From Promethearchaeota archaeon (GTDB lineage Archaea; Asgardarchaeota; Lokiarchaeia; Sigynarchaeales; SOKP01), in NCBI GenBank assembly GCA_030605085.1, contig JAUWBH010000104.1, positions 1-21,165 on the forward strand: a stretch of DNA of 21,165 nucleotides, written 5' to 3'. Each line of letters begins with the position of its first letter. Positions within the stretch are counted from its first letter, which is position 1. The notes beneath the pieces were generated by a model. The model did no database searches. It was not told the origin of the DNA and saw only the letters and a list, made by a program, of their open reading frames with translations. Below are positions 5,927 to 14,358 of the stretch, in pieces. The translations under genes and the position numbers were made by a program.

Positions 5927-6634
5927 ATTACTCTGTCATATGTAGGGTGGCTGAATGGTGTAACAGCCACGGGAGTGTTTGTTTTTTCGATATTATTTGG
6001 ACTATTTTTTATCTATAAGTCAAGAAAACTAGAAGCAGATCTCATTTTATATCTTGGGCTTACATATTGTTTTGCAGGACTCGTTTATTTAGGAGATGTT
6101 CTGGATTTCATAACTATTCTTTTAACTGGTACGAATATTGATAATAGATTTGGAATAATTGGAATAATAAATTGGATGTGGTTCCCTGGAGCCATTTTAT
6201 CTGCCATTTATCTTGGTGGTGAGCTGTTAACTCCTAAAAAAAAGTGGTATCTTTTATCGATTTATGTCGTTTTAAGTATTATTTTTGAATTATTTATATT
6301 TTTAAATCCTGAGGGTTCAATTACATATGCAAATCCAGCTAGACCTGGTGAAGATTTAATTAATGACAATCTTGTTGAGGATTCTATCGCTTTCTTTTTA
6401 GCCTTGATCTTTTTACTTTCTGTTATAATATTTCTGGGATTTGGATTTTTGATCAAAGCTATTCAATCGAGGGGATCAATCAGAAAAAGTTTTTTATTTT
6501 TATCAATAGGAGCCTTTATATACACCATAGGTGGGATATTAGATGGTCTATTTTCCCCTGGTTTAATTTTAATTTTCATAAGATCTGCTATGATTGGTAG
6601 TGCCTGGTTATTTTATTTTGGTTTGAAACCTTAA
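5927..6634 (+). CDS. Seven-transmembrane protein, possible non-AUG (ATT) start
   Basis: Predicted integral membrane protein with seven hydrophobic helices (around residues 12-34, 40-70, 84-106, 114-133, 154-178, 187-209 and 212-234, counted from the ATT). It ends without any cytoplasmic signalling domain. The layout resembles stand-alone sensor 7TM modules, but I recognise no named family. The nearest standard start is GTG 5975, which would cut the first helix to about 15 residues. The frame is open upstream (ITLSYVGWLNGVTATG...), and a good SD, AGGTGA (5915-5920), sits 3-6 bases before in-frame ATT codons at 5924 and 5927. An ATT start or a sequence error is therefore likely. The reading frame as a whole is convincing. 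Confidence 0.72.
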   Translation: MTLSYVGWLNGVTATGVFVFSILFGLFFIYKSRKLEADLILYLGLTYCFAGLVYLGDVLDFITILLTGTNIDNRFGIIGIINWMWFPGAILSAIYLGGELLTPKKKWYLLSIYVVLSIIFELFIFLNPEGSITYANPARPGEDLINDNLVEDSIAFFLALIFLLSVIIFLGFGFLIKAIQSRGSIRKSFLFLSIGAFIYTIGGILDGLFSPGLILIFIRSAMIGSAWLFYFGLKP

Positions 6635-6757
6635 ATCAATTTACACAGTTGAAAAATACTCCCTCATCCTTTTTTTTTATTTAAAACAAATCTTAATTTT
6701 TTTGTTTTTTTAAAAAATTAACTAAATCACCAACCACTTCCATGGTGAGGTTAAAAT

Positions 6758-7054
6758 TTAACTTAAAAACAAATAAATTAACTGTACAAAGAGGAAAAAT
6801 CCTATAAAGATGTTTATCAGAGTTGAGTAAAAAAAGAGAAGTTTAAAAAAGCGCACTTCGTTAAGATTGCTAGTATCCACCATTATATTCAATTTCGCTA
6901 AGAGGATGTAAAAAGGCAGTAAAAATATCAAGAAAATCACGAAACAAAGGCAAGAAGTCATCATGTCGCTCGAAATTACGGCGTAAGCGAACACAAAGAT
7001 GTTTAGACACAATATGAATAAGATTTGAAAAATAAGAAAATTCATTTCCACCAT
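6758..7054 (-). CDS. Small membrane protein with three hydrophobic helices
   Basis: A 98-residue, very hydrophobic protein with helices at about residues 5-27, 35-56 and 69-97 and hardly any soluble part. Only a short loop (KLNIMVDTSNLNEVRFF) is polar. Two starts are possible, ATG 7054 and an ATG two codons later. GGTGG lies between them and suits neither ideally. A 6-bp inverted repeat TCACCA/TGGTGA (6726-6731/6742-6747) lies just past the stop codon. No family recognised, and chance coding in AT-rich DNA cannot be excluded. Confidence 0.45.
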   Translation of the reverse strand: MVEMNFLIFQILFILCLNIFVFAYAVISSDMMTSCLCFVIFLIFLLPFYILLAKLNIMVDTSNLNEVRFFKLLFFYSTLINIFIGFFLFVQLIYLFLS

Positions 7055-7191
7055 CGTTATTTTTTAGTTTTTAATTATATAAAATCCTAAGATTATTTCG
7101 AAGCATGCAAACATTTTTATTTTCATGACTTATTAAATACTATAGAAATCATAAAATTATACAATTAATTAGTTATTAATGGGCGCTCCCA

Positions 7192-7746
7192 ATGACAGCG
7201 CAAATACCAGACGAATTTATATACGATGGTGAACCGTTTTCTCTTGTTGGTCTTAAAGGACAGGGTTTGTACACCCCGGAAGATTTAGGGATGAAGCCGC
7301 ATTCCAGCTGCACAGCATGCTGGCGGGGGTATGTTATGAAATATGTTTGTCTTAATGATCGGTTAATCTTGGATGGGATGCGTGTTAATGTTCAAAATCC
7401 ACCGGAAATAAACGGCGTAAAGCCCAAATCAGGAGGTAATCTTTTTGATTACAGTTATGAAAATCTTAACCTTAAGACAAAGTTTACGGGGAAGTTGTTA
7501 TTAGCAAAAGATTTTATTCGATCTATGTATGTACACATGGGATTTCAGCGACCGATGGCGTATAAAACTGTAGTAGAAATACACATTGAAGAGGGGAATA
7601 TAACCTTGACAAAGGACCTATCCAAAAAAATGGAAGAATTTCGAAATCAGGATATTTCAAAGAATTCGCGTCCCCATTCGAATTCTTCTAAAGATATTGA
7701 AAGTTGGGTCAAGAAAACCTTTTCCCTTGATTACGATTTTTGGTAA
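7192..7746 (+). CDS. Conserved hypothetical protein
   Basis: A 184-residue soluble protein with a distinctive N-terminal block (FIYDGEPFSLVGLKGQGLYTPEDLGMKPHSSCTACWRGY, residues 10-47) that looks strongly conserved. This segment has paired Cys40/Cys43 and a further Cys53. The C-terminal 40 residues are polar and probably flexible. I recall similar (Y)DGxPYxLxGxKGxxLxTPExFGxxP proteins annotated only as hypothetical in bacteria and archaea. No catalytic motif can be named. Base composition is richer in GC than the flanks, like the SDR gene. There is no nearby partner on the same strand, so the gene is probably monocistronic. Confidence 0.75.
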   Translation: MTAQIPDEFIYDGEPFSLVGLKGQGLYTPEDLGMKPHSSCTACWRGYVMKYVCLNDRLILDGMRVNVQNPPEINGVKPKSGGNLFDYSYENLNLKTKFTGKLLLAKDFIRSMYVHMGFQRPMAYKTVVEIHIEEGNITLTKDLSKKMEEFRNQDISKNSRPHSNSSKDIESWVKKTFSLDYDFW

Positions 7747-7807
7747 TTAAACATAAATTCCAAAAAGAAATAGTTTTAATAAGGAAAAAATCGAAAATTT
7801 AAATTAA

Positions 7808-8950
7808 TTAAGGAATCAGCCTGCTCCGAATATATCTTATTATTTTTTCAATTTTTTCATAATAATTTTTATCAGTTTTTGGGATTTCGGATAACCTTAC
7901 TAACTTATTTTCGATTGTAGGTGATAATCCTCCATATTGACTATCGTAAGCTTCCAAGCGTCTTTTCAAACTAAATTCCAATTTCTCGTTAGTATCTAGG
8001 CTTAAATAATTATCTATAGCCTTTAATATTTTATTCTTATCTTTAGGAAGAGTTCCCCAAATTTCAATCAGCAAATTTGCCGCAGAATCGCTGGTTATTG
8101 TGGTTTCGCAATCTATATTTTCAACTAAAATTCTTTCCTCTTTAACCACATCTTCTTCGCTTAATTCTTCAAATTCTCTGGATTGTCGTTTGTTATGTAG
8201 AAGAGTTGCAGGAAAGATTTCTAATGTCCTTAACCTTACAAAATCCGGTTCAAGGGTATTTATTACTCGAGCAGTTTCTAGTGCATGCTCGGTGCTCCAT
8301 TTTTTCCCGCCTAATCCAGGCATCATATACGTGCATAATGAAATCCCTCCATCTTTAATGTTTTTACCTCCTTTGATATGTTCTTCGCTTGTTACTCCCT
8401 TATTTACGAATTTTAATACATTATCCGAACCAGATTCCAGCCCCACATGAATTCGATCTAAACCGACCTCGTGAAGTTCCTTAAAATAAGCCACATTTTT
8501 TTTAGAAGATGTTTTCGTTCTCCCGTAACTCGTGATCCGGTTTATTGACGAAAAATCTTCTTTCAAATGAATTAAAACATCTCTTAGGAATTCACTTTTA
8601 TATATGAGAGGATTAGCCCCTCCTAAAAAAGCGGTAGTTGCATTAGTATATCTGTGCCAATACGCTAAGTGAATTATACAATCCCTTAATTTTGGATATT
8701 TGGAAATTGCGTTGATAATGGTTATTTGATTTATGTAACCAGATTCCAAGAGAAAATTGTTCAAAGTTGCGGCATTTTCAATATCGTTCTTTATTTCTTC
8801 TAATGTTCTTCTTTTAAACTTTCTTGTCTCAAGAAATAAAACGCCTGGGCAAAACGCACATTTGCCCCAAGGACAATACTCATGGGTGTTAATTGATAAA
8901 CTAAAGCTTTCGGTTGGAGGCCTTACAGTAGCAATTTGAAATTCTCGCAT
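7808..8950 (-). CDS. Radical SAM protein with CX4CX2C cluster motif
   Basis: A 380-residue radical S-adenosylmethionine protein. The N-terminal VRPPTESFSLSINTHEYCPWGKCAFC holds Cys26, Cys31 and Cys34. The spacing is CX4CX2C rather than the usual CX3CX2C, as in a known subfamily that starts with RPPSEAxSLLIRVTxxCPWNKCTFC. A GLESGSDNVLKFVNKG segment follows beta-4/5 of the partial TIM barrel, and a SLCTYMMPGLGG segment fits a later strand. The [4Fe-4S] cluster would cleave SAM to a 5'-deoxyadenosyl radical, but the substrate is unknown. There is no B12 or SPASM domain, and a helical C-terminus follows (residues 270-380). Start at the ATG 8950; a weakly defined promoter lies upstream. Monocistronic as far as seen. 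Confidence 0.9.
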   Translation of the reverse strand: MREFQIATVRPPTESFSLSINTHEYCPWGKCAFCPGVLFLETRKFKRRTLEEIKNDIENAATLNNFLLESGYINQITIINAISKYPKLRDCIIHLAYWHRYTNATTAFLGGANPLIYKSEFLRDVLIHLKEDFSSINRITSYGRTKTSSKKNVAYFKELHEVGLDRIHVGLESGSDNVLKFVNKGVTSEEHIKGGKNIKDGGISLCTYMMPGLGGKKWSTEHALETARVINTLEPDFVRLRTLEIFPATLLHNKRQSREFEELSEEDVVKEERILVENIDCETTITSDSAANLLIEIWGTLPKDKNKILKAIDNYLSLDTNEKLEFSLKRRLEAYDSQYGGLSPTIENKLVRLSEIPKTDKNYYEKIEKIIRYIRSRLIP

Positions 8951-9049
8951 TTAAAAAATTACCCACAATTAGTTATTTTCATTTACATATTAGAATTTTT
9001 TCTTAAAAAAATTTGTTAGAAGTGGTTTCAATAAACATTCCACAGAAAA

Positions 9050-9172
9050 AAGGTAGGGAGAGAGGATAATTGAAGATTTGAATTAAAAAAAATGAACGAA
9101 TGGCTTACTTTGTGCGAATCAAATCTTAGTTATACTCTCCCTTACAGGGGGTTGAAAGAAAAAATGATTTTT
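9050..9172 (+). ncRNA. Candidate structured RNA, H/ACA-like hairpin plus T tract
   Basis: Three coaxial stems are visible: GGGAGAG/CTCTCCC (9056-9062/9135-9141), ATAA/TTAT (9066-9069/9130-9133) and AAGATTTGA/TCAAATCTT (9073-9081/9119-9127), around a 37-nt apical region with TGA and GA elements. ACA (9144-9146) follows the lower stem, 16 nt from the upper stem, as in an H/ACA guide RNA. A long T run ends near 9170. The inner ATAA/TTAT pairing would partly close the guide pocket, so the class is uncertain. Confidence 0.4.
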
Positions 9173-9300
9173 TTTTTTTAATCTTAATTTACTTTTTTGT
9201 ATTTAAACTTAAGGTAGATTTTACTTCATTTTATTATTTTTTTATATTTTTAAAATTTTTGGATAACATTTCAAGATTTGAATAATTTTTCAATATCACG

Positions 9301-9330
9301 AAATGTTGCTATATGGAAACATTTATATAT
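9301..9330 (+). promoter_or_regulatory. Archaeal promoter with overlapping inverted repeat
   Basis: GGAAAC (BRE-like) followed by the TATA box TTTATATAT (9322-9330) is the best core promoter in this gap. A 7-bp inverted repeat AAATGTT/AACATTT (9301-9307/9318-9324) overlaps the BRE and the edge of the TATA box, as a repressor site would. Transcription from it should start near 9353, at the border of the tandem repeat. Confidence 0.45.
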
Positions 9331-9354
9331 GGTAAAAAATATTAATAATTAATA

Positions 9355-9396
9355 ACAAAAACCAAAAGACAAAAACCAAAAGACAAAAACCAAAAT
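9355..9396 (+). repeat. Three tandem 14-bp repeats in a leader region
   Basis: The unit ACAAAAACCAAAAG occurs three times without spacers; the last copy ends in T instead of G. It begins where transcription from the promoter at 9322-9330 should start, so an unpaired A/C-rich 5' leader is expected. A hairpin follows (AGTGG/CCACT, or alternatively GGAATT/AATTCC, 9401-9427). This is not a CRISPR array. Confidence 0.8.
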
Positions 9397-9554
9397 AAAA
9401 AGTGGTATTGGAATTAAAAATTCCACTATAAAAATTTTTCTATTTAAAGAAGGGATAATCAAGGGGTTAATATTGATTGATTATAAAGTAAATAAAAAAA
9501 GTATGATCTTTAGAATATAAAGAAAAGAGCGAGAAAAAAGGAAAGTGGTTATAA

Positions 9555-9887
9555 ATGATAAAATATGGAAGTATGGACAGTTGGAACGACCTCGATTATA
9601 TTGAAGCAAAATGTAAAGAAAGGATCCTTCAATATTGTTTAAAAGAATGTCAAGAGCAGGTAGCCTCAGAAATTTGGTATTATCGGACATTAGTTAAAAT
9701 GATGGAATTGTTAGATCGCACGAAAAATAAAAATTTAGTGAAAAACGCCTTAATTGTTTTATTATATTTCTTTAAAAATATACCCATTGATAAATTCAGT
9801 ACTCAGGGAGTAGATATCGAGCGTCTCTCAAATAAAGAAAAAAGCGCCTTTATTTCGATAATGAAAAATGAATTTAAAGTAAATTAA
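9555..9887 (+). CDS. Hypothetical protein, 110 residues
   Basis: A small soluble, probably helical protein with no family recognised. Residues 15-55 form amphipathic helices with three cysteines (Cys20, Cys28, Cys32). A more hydrophobic helix, NALIVLLYFFKNIPID, lies near residue 64-79, and the tail is charged. The ATG start lacks a strong SD. What is notable is the roughly 200-nt leader with tandem repeats, a hairpin and a likely operator, which suggests tight regulation. Convergent with the aminotransferase gene. Confidence 0.5.
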   Translation: MIKYGSMDSWNDLDYIEAKCKERILQYCLKECQEQVASEIWYYRTLVKMMELLDRTKNKNLVKNALIVLLYFFKNIPIDKFSTQGVDIERLSNKEKSAFISIMKNEFKVN

Positions 9888-9947
9888 AGAGAAATTGTCC
9901 AGCTTTATCACATGGTTTAAATGGATTAATTAAAATCCTTAAATTTT

Positions 9948-11120
9948 TTATTTTGATATTTTTTTTAATTTTTCAGCTACTGCTTGTAGCGTTTCTTCTT
10001 TTTTACAAAAGCAAAATCTGGTTTGAAACTGACCATGTGTAGGATTTGAATAAAACGATGAACCAGGAACAGTAGCAATACCAACATCTTTTATCAAATA
10101 AAGGGCTAATTCCATGGAGTTTTTTAGATTATTTTCATTCATATATTTTTCACAGTTAGTCATTATGTAATACGCACCAGCAGGTTTAAACGGCTGGAGT
10201 TCCGTTTTTTTTAATGACTTATAAAGCATATCTCTTGCATTTACATAAAATTCTCCAAGCCATTTGTAATAATTACTATCAAGAGATAATGCGAATGTAG
10301 CAGCTTCTTGAAGCGGGGCTGCGGCCCCTACTGTCAGAAAGTCGTGAACTTTTTTAATTTCAGCAGTGATTTTTTCGCTTGCTATTGCCCACCCAACTCT
10401 CCAACCTGTGAGAGAATAAGTTTTAGATATCGAATTTATCGTGATCGAATTATTTTCCATATCTGGTAGAGAGGCTATGGATATATGTTTACAATTATCG
10501 TATAATATGTGTTCATAAATCTCATCGGTTACAGCAATACAGTCGTGGCTTAAACACAAATCTGTGATAAATTTTAATTCCTTTTCACTAAACACTTTTC
10601 CAGTTGGATTGTTTGGAGTATTCAAAATGACCGCTTTAGTTTTCTTGTTAAATAGTTTTTCAAGCTGTTCAAAATCGAATGTCCATTTGGGGGGATTTAA
10701 TTTAACATAACGCGGCGTGGCACCAGATAATAGACAATCAGGTCCATAGTTCTCGTAAAATGGCTCAAAAATAATAACTTCATCACTTGGATTTATAATT
10801 GCTTTCATTGAAGCGATCATTGCTTCTGTCGAACCACAAGTTACGGTAACATTTTTATTAGGATCTACAAACTTCATTTTATTAAATCGGGCTACTTTTT
10901 CAGCAATTGCAGTCCTCAATGATGAAGATCCCCATGTTATAGCATACTGATTTATGTCTGCTCGAATTGCTTTAATTGCAGCATCTTTTATGGATTCAGG
11001 TGCTGGAAAGTCAGGAAATCCTTGAGCTAAGTTGATACATCCTGGATGCTCGTGAGCAACTCGCGTCATTTCACGTATAACTGATTCAGAAAAGATCGCT
11101 GTGATTTTAGAAAGATCCAT
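9948..11120 (-). CDS. PLP-dependent class I/II aminotransferase
   Basis: A 390-residue fold-type I aminotransferase, full family length. Landmarks: N-terminal LAQGFPDFPAP (31-41), the phosphate-binding GSTEA (96-100), NTPNNPTG (168-175) with the ring-contacting Asn, Asp199 in AVTDEIYEH, the Schiff-base Lys233 in SISKTYSLTGWRVGW, and a C-terminal Arg in FQTRFCF that would bind the substrate carboxylate. The GFPDFPAP and TGWRVGW motifs fit the kynurenine/methionine/aspartate aminotransferase branch. The amino donor, perhaps an aromatic or sulphur amino acid, is not decided by sequence. It is transcribed divergently from the iron-type alcohol dehydrogenase across 88 bases, so the two promoters probably sit back to back. 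Confidence 0.95.
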   Translation of the reverse strand: MDLSKITAIFSESVIREMTRVAHEHPGCINLAQGFPDFPAPESIKDAAIKAIRADINQYAITWGSSSLRTAIAEKVARFNKMKFVDPNKNVTVTCGSTEAMIASMKAIINPSDEVIIFEPFYENYGPDCLLSGATPRYVKLNPPKWTFDFEQLEKLFNKKTKAVILNTPNNPTGKVFSEKELKFITDLCLSHDCIAVTDEIYEHILYDNCKHISIASLPDMENNSITINSISKTYSLTGWRVGWAIASEKITAEIKKVHDFLTVGAAAPLQEAATFALSLDSNYYKWLGEFYVNARDMLYKSLKKTELQPFKPAGAYYIMTNCEKYMNENNLKNSMELALYLIKDVGIATVPGSSFYSNPTHGQFQTRFCFCKKEETLQAVAEKLKKISK

Positions 11121-11208
11121 AATTAATATAATTATAAAATTACTACTAATAAAAATAATTTTGAATCTTAATAGTCTTAATATGTATTAAAATATTAGAG
11201 AAAATATT
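11121..11208. promoter_or_regulatory. Divergent promoter region between aminotransferase and Fe-ADH genes
   Basis: Only 88 AT-rich bases separate the two divergent start codons. TATA-like sequences read in both directions (for example AATTATAAAAT near 11129). No clear operator seen. Confidence 0.45.
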
Positions 11209-12375
11209 ATGAGGTGTTTTAATTATTATCAGCCTACCCGCATTATATTCGGTTGGGGTCGCTTAAATGAAATAGGAAAATTGGTTTCCCGAAACGGAAA
11301 AAAATGCCTTTTAGTTACGGTTAAATCCTTCCCATCCTTACAACCATTATTTGAAAAAATAAAAATCAAATGTAACGAGGCGGGGGTTGAGGTGATTCAT
11401 TTTGATGGCGTTATTCCTAGTCCTACAACCGATTGTGTAAATCAAGGTTCTGAAATTGCTATAAAGAATAAAATTAACGTTGTTTTAGGAGTAGGCGGCG
11501 GTTCCAGCATTGATACTGCGAAAGCTATATCTGTAGGGGCCACCCATGAAGGAGAGGCATGGGATTATCGTCTAGGGCAAAAAAGAATTGAAAATGAAAA
11601 GTTACTCCCAATCATTGCCGTTCCTACTACTGCTGGAACAGGATCTGAAGTCACTACAATGTCAGTTATTAAAAATCCCGAAATAAAAATGAAATCTGCG
11701 CTTGCTGACTGGCTCCTTTGTCCAAGGATAAGCATAGTTGATCCTGAACTCACATTAACCGTTCCCCCTCATATTACTGCCTCAACTGGTTTTGATACTT
11801 TTTGTCATTCTTTTGAAAGCTTTTTAAATAAAAGAGCGTCTAAATTTATCGATATACTTTCTTTAGAGGCAATAAAACAAGTGATAAAATATCTCCCACT
11901 CGCTGTTAAAGACGGAACAAATAGAGAGGCGAGAGAGGCACTTTCGTGGGCTAGTACTCTTGGAGGACTTTGTATTACAAACGCAGGAACAACACTTCCA
12001 CACGGAATTGGAATGGCTATCGGAGGACATACTTATAATATAATGCATGGAGAAGCTCTTGCTATAATGTACCCTGAAATAAATCGATGGACATGGAGAA
12101 ATGCTATACCTAAATATGCAACAGTTGGTAGGCTCTTTAATCGTGAATTAGAAAATAAATCCGAAAATATTGCAGCAGAAGAATTATGTACTGAAATAGA
12201 TAAATTCCTGAAACAAATAGGTATGTGGATAAGTTTAGAAGAGAAAGGTGTGTCTGAAAGCAAATTAAAAGCAATTGGAGAAGATTCAGTTAAACTGCGG
12301 AACTATACCCTTCATCCTAAAGTTCCTACTCTTGAAGAAATAGACGATTTGATAAAAAAAAGCTATAGTAAATAG
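11209..12375 (+). CDS. Iron-containing (group III) alcohol dehydrogenase
   Basis: A 388-residue protein of full family length. The N-terminal Rossmann-like domain has GVGGGSSIDTAKAI (94-107), the NAD(P) pyrophosphate-binding loop, and PTTAGTGSEVT (139-149). The helical C-terminal domain supplies the metal ligands Asp196 and His200 in GFDTFCHSFES, and His265 and His280 in LPHGIGMAIGGHTYNIMHGEA. The last spacing and the LPHGIGMAIGGH form match a common NAD(P)-dependent Fe-ADH subgroup. It probably interconverts a primary alcohol and aldehyde, and could serve fermentative reductant disposal or, together with the divergent aminotransferase, amino-acid carbon-skeleton metabolism. The start codon ATG has no clear SD. 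No truncation or missing ligand seen. Confidence 0.95.
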   Translation: MRCFNYYQPTRIIFGWGRLNEIGKLVSRNGKKCLLVTVKSFPSLQPLFEKIKIKCNEAGVEVIHFDGVIPSPTTDCVNQGSEIAIKNKINVVLGVGGGSSIDTAKAISVGATHEGEAWDYRLGQKRIENEKLLPIIAVPTTAGTGSEVTTMSVIKNPEIKMKSALADWLLCPRISIVDPELTLTVPPHITASTGFDTFCHSFESFLNKRASKFIDILSLEAIKQVIKYLPLAVKDGTNREAREALSWASTLGGLCITNAGTTLPHGIGMAIGGHTYNIMHGEALAIMYPEINRWTWRNAIPKYATVGRLFNRELENKSENIAAEELCTEIDKFLKQIGMWISLEEKGVSESKLKAIGEDSVKLRNYTLHPKVPTLEEIDDLIKKSYSK

Positions 12376-12587
12376 GAATTTCACAAAATTATTTTATTAG
12401 ATTTATACGAATTATGGAAAAAACTCTTAAAGTCAAAATGAAGTGCGACATCTTTTTCATCGATATAAAAATCAGGCACTCTCTACTTAAATAAATTTGA
12501 ATATTTTTTCTATTTCTGCAAGAAGACTAATTATTACAAAAAGCAAAAATTGAAAATAAAAATTATAAAAAAACATGTGAGTAGTGA

Positions 12588-12857
12588 TTAAACACGAGTT
12601 CAGGTAAAATTAAGAAAAAAAAATATAAAATAGTAGAGGAATATTCAAGATCTAATAAAATTAACATTTTATTCACCGAGCTTGATTGTAAAAATTCATG
12701 TCATTCGTTATTAAAAAATTTAGGCTTAATTGATTCATTTTTGAGTCTTTCTGAAGGAAAGTCCGAATCTTATATTTACTCTAGTAATGATAATAACATT
12801 CAATTTAAAGAGACTCCTCATGAATTTCAAGAAATCATGAAAGAAGAATTCTTTTGA
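12588..12857 (+). pseudogene. Open frame without a standard start codon (gene remnant or non-AUG start)
   Basis: Within an 800-base gap one frame is open for 89 codons (after TGA at 12585) and ends at TGA 12855. It reads like real coding: YKIVEEYSRSNKINILFTELD, then CKNSCHSLLKNLGLIDSFLSL, then a Ser/Asn-rich tail. There is no ATG, GTG or TTG near the 5' end. AGGT (12602-12605) lies just ahead of ATT 12609, an arrangement like that of the 7-TM gene. It could be a truncated gene, a non-AUG-initiated small protein, or chance. No family recognised. Confidence 0.35.
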
Positions 12858-13192
12858 TTAGAAAAAATTTCAGAAAATATTATCTTTAATTAGATATATG
12901 TTCTTGAAAAATATTACATCAAATTAATTAATATTACTATAAAGAATTAAATCAAAGCTCCTTCTGAACTTAGTTAATCAACATTTTTTAATTATTCCTT
13001 ATTCTTTTTTCTTTAATGTTTACGAGGGTATTTTATTACGAATCCTTTTTAGTTTATTTTAAATAATAGAAATCTCTGTTAAAATTTTTATGTGTTTTGA
13101 CGAATATATATATTAATATACAACTTTAATTAAAATTGAACTTAATTAAATCAAATAAGTGAAATTTAAAAAAAAGAATAGTGATGTAAAAA
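12858..13192. promoter_or_regulatory. AT-rich upstream region of the radical SAM/SPASM gene
   Basis: About 335 bases with no coding frame. A TATA-rich run (ATATATATATTAATATA, near 13104-13120) lies about 80 bases before the ATG. AGTGATG (13179-13185), just upstream of the start, can act as SD. Confidence 0.35.
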
Positions 13193-14247
13193 ATGGAACC
13201 AGATGAGGAAAGCGGTTTAGGGGTTAGTGATGTGTGGGTAAAACATAAAATTCCATTAACCTTCGATCAAGAGAAGCTCAGCAAGTGGTATATTGAAGAA
13301 AGAGGAGGGGCCAGAGGAGGTGCTGATGTCTTTTATCTTATGTTTGGTATAACATATAATTGTCAACTTAAATGTCCGCACTGTTGTGTTGGCAATTATG
13401 AAAATGAACCACCTAGAGAACTTACAACGGAAGAGATTAAGGATGTACTAGATCAATCTGCGAAAGCTTTTGTGATTAACTATTTTGGCGGTGAACCAAC
13501 AATGAGACCAGATTTAATGGAACTAATAAAGTATGCTTCAGAGAGATCGGTATATGTGTTCTGTGATACAAATGGAATAAAAATCACGAAAGAATACGCA
13601 AAAGAATTGAAGGATAGCGGCTTGGAGATTCTTTATGTCAGTATCGACAGCCCAGTTCCAGAAAAGCACGATGAGTTGCGGGGTATGAAAGGATTATTTA
13701 ACAAAGCCATTCAAGGCATAAAAAACGCCCTTGAAGTAGAATTAAAATGTGAATTGTCTACTTATATAACGAAAGAAAACCTTGCAAATGGAGAGTTTGA
13801 AAATGTAATCAAATTAGCAAGAGATCTGGGGGCTACAGGTGTAAGATATTTATTACCTACACCGACCGGTAGATGGTTATATAATCCTGATGTAATGCTG
13901 ACACGCGAAGAGCAAAGAAAGGTTAGAAAAATTGTGAAATTCCCATATGTTTGTAGAGATTTCTATTTTCAGACTCAAACTTCAAGTCAATGCAGAGGTA
14001 TGTCAGATAATGCGTACTTTTATATTTCTCCTTACGGAGATATCCAACCTTGCTGTTTTATACCACTTACTTTCGAAATATCAGGGAAGAACCTCTGAAA
14101 ACAATCTTGGAGAGAATGTGGGGTCATGAAATGTTCTGCGAAGATTGGGTTAATAAGGAATGCCCTATGCTAAACATGGAGTACAGAAAGAAATATATAG
14201 ATTCGATTCCTAAGGGCACAAAACTACCATTTAGAATAAGGTGTTAA
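13193..14247 (+). pseudogene. Radical SAM/SPASM-type protein, interrupted by a -1 frameshift
   Basis: The first frame (13193-14098, 301 residues) has the radical SAM motif CX3CX2C at Cys57, Cys61 and Cys64 (NCQLKCPHC), the GGEPTMRPD segment near residue 99, and cysteines of a C-terminal auxiliary-cluster domain (CRDF, SSQC, PYGDIQPCCF). It then reads into a stop. The expected continuation FxNIREEPLKTILERMW...CEDWVNKECPML...FRIRC lies in the -1 frame from about 14071 to 14247. It supplies the remaining cluster cysteines and restores a protein of about 351 residues. A single missing T in the CTTTCG tract at 14070-14075 explains it. It could be a sequencing error, a recent mutation or, less likely, recoding. 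Such proteins modify peptides or small molecules, but no precursor peptide is evident nearby. Confidence 0.85.
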
Positions 14248-14358
14248 GAAAAATTAAGAGAGAAAGTTGAGATTATTTTTTTCAATCCTTTTTTGAATTA
14301 TTTCTTTTTTTTCAGCTAATCAGACCTTTAATAATAAAGAATTCTGAAATATATTTGG

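Noticed and set aside
8100..8450. 116-codon plus-strand frame opposite the radical SAM gene
   Set aside because: Mirror of a well-supported gene, Ser/Leu-rich as expected for an antisense shadow.
9355..9396. Tandem repeats considered as a CRISPR array
   Set aside because: Units are 14 bp and directly abutting with no spacers, and no cas genes are near.
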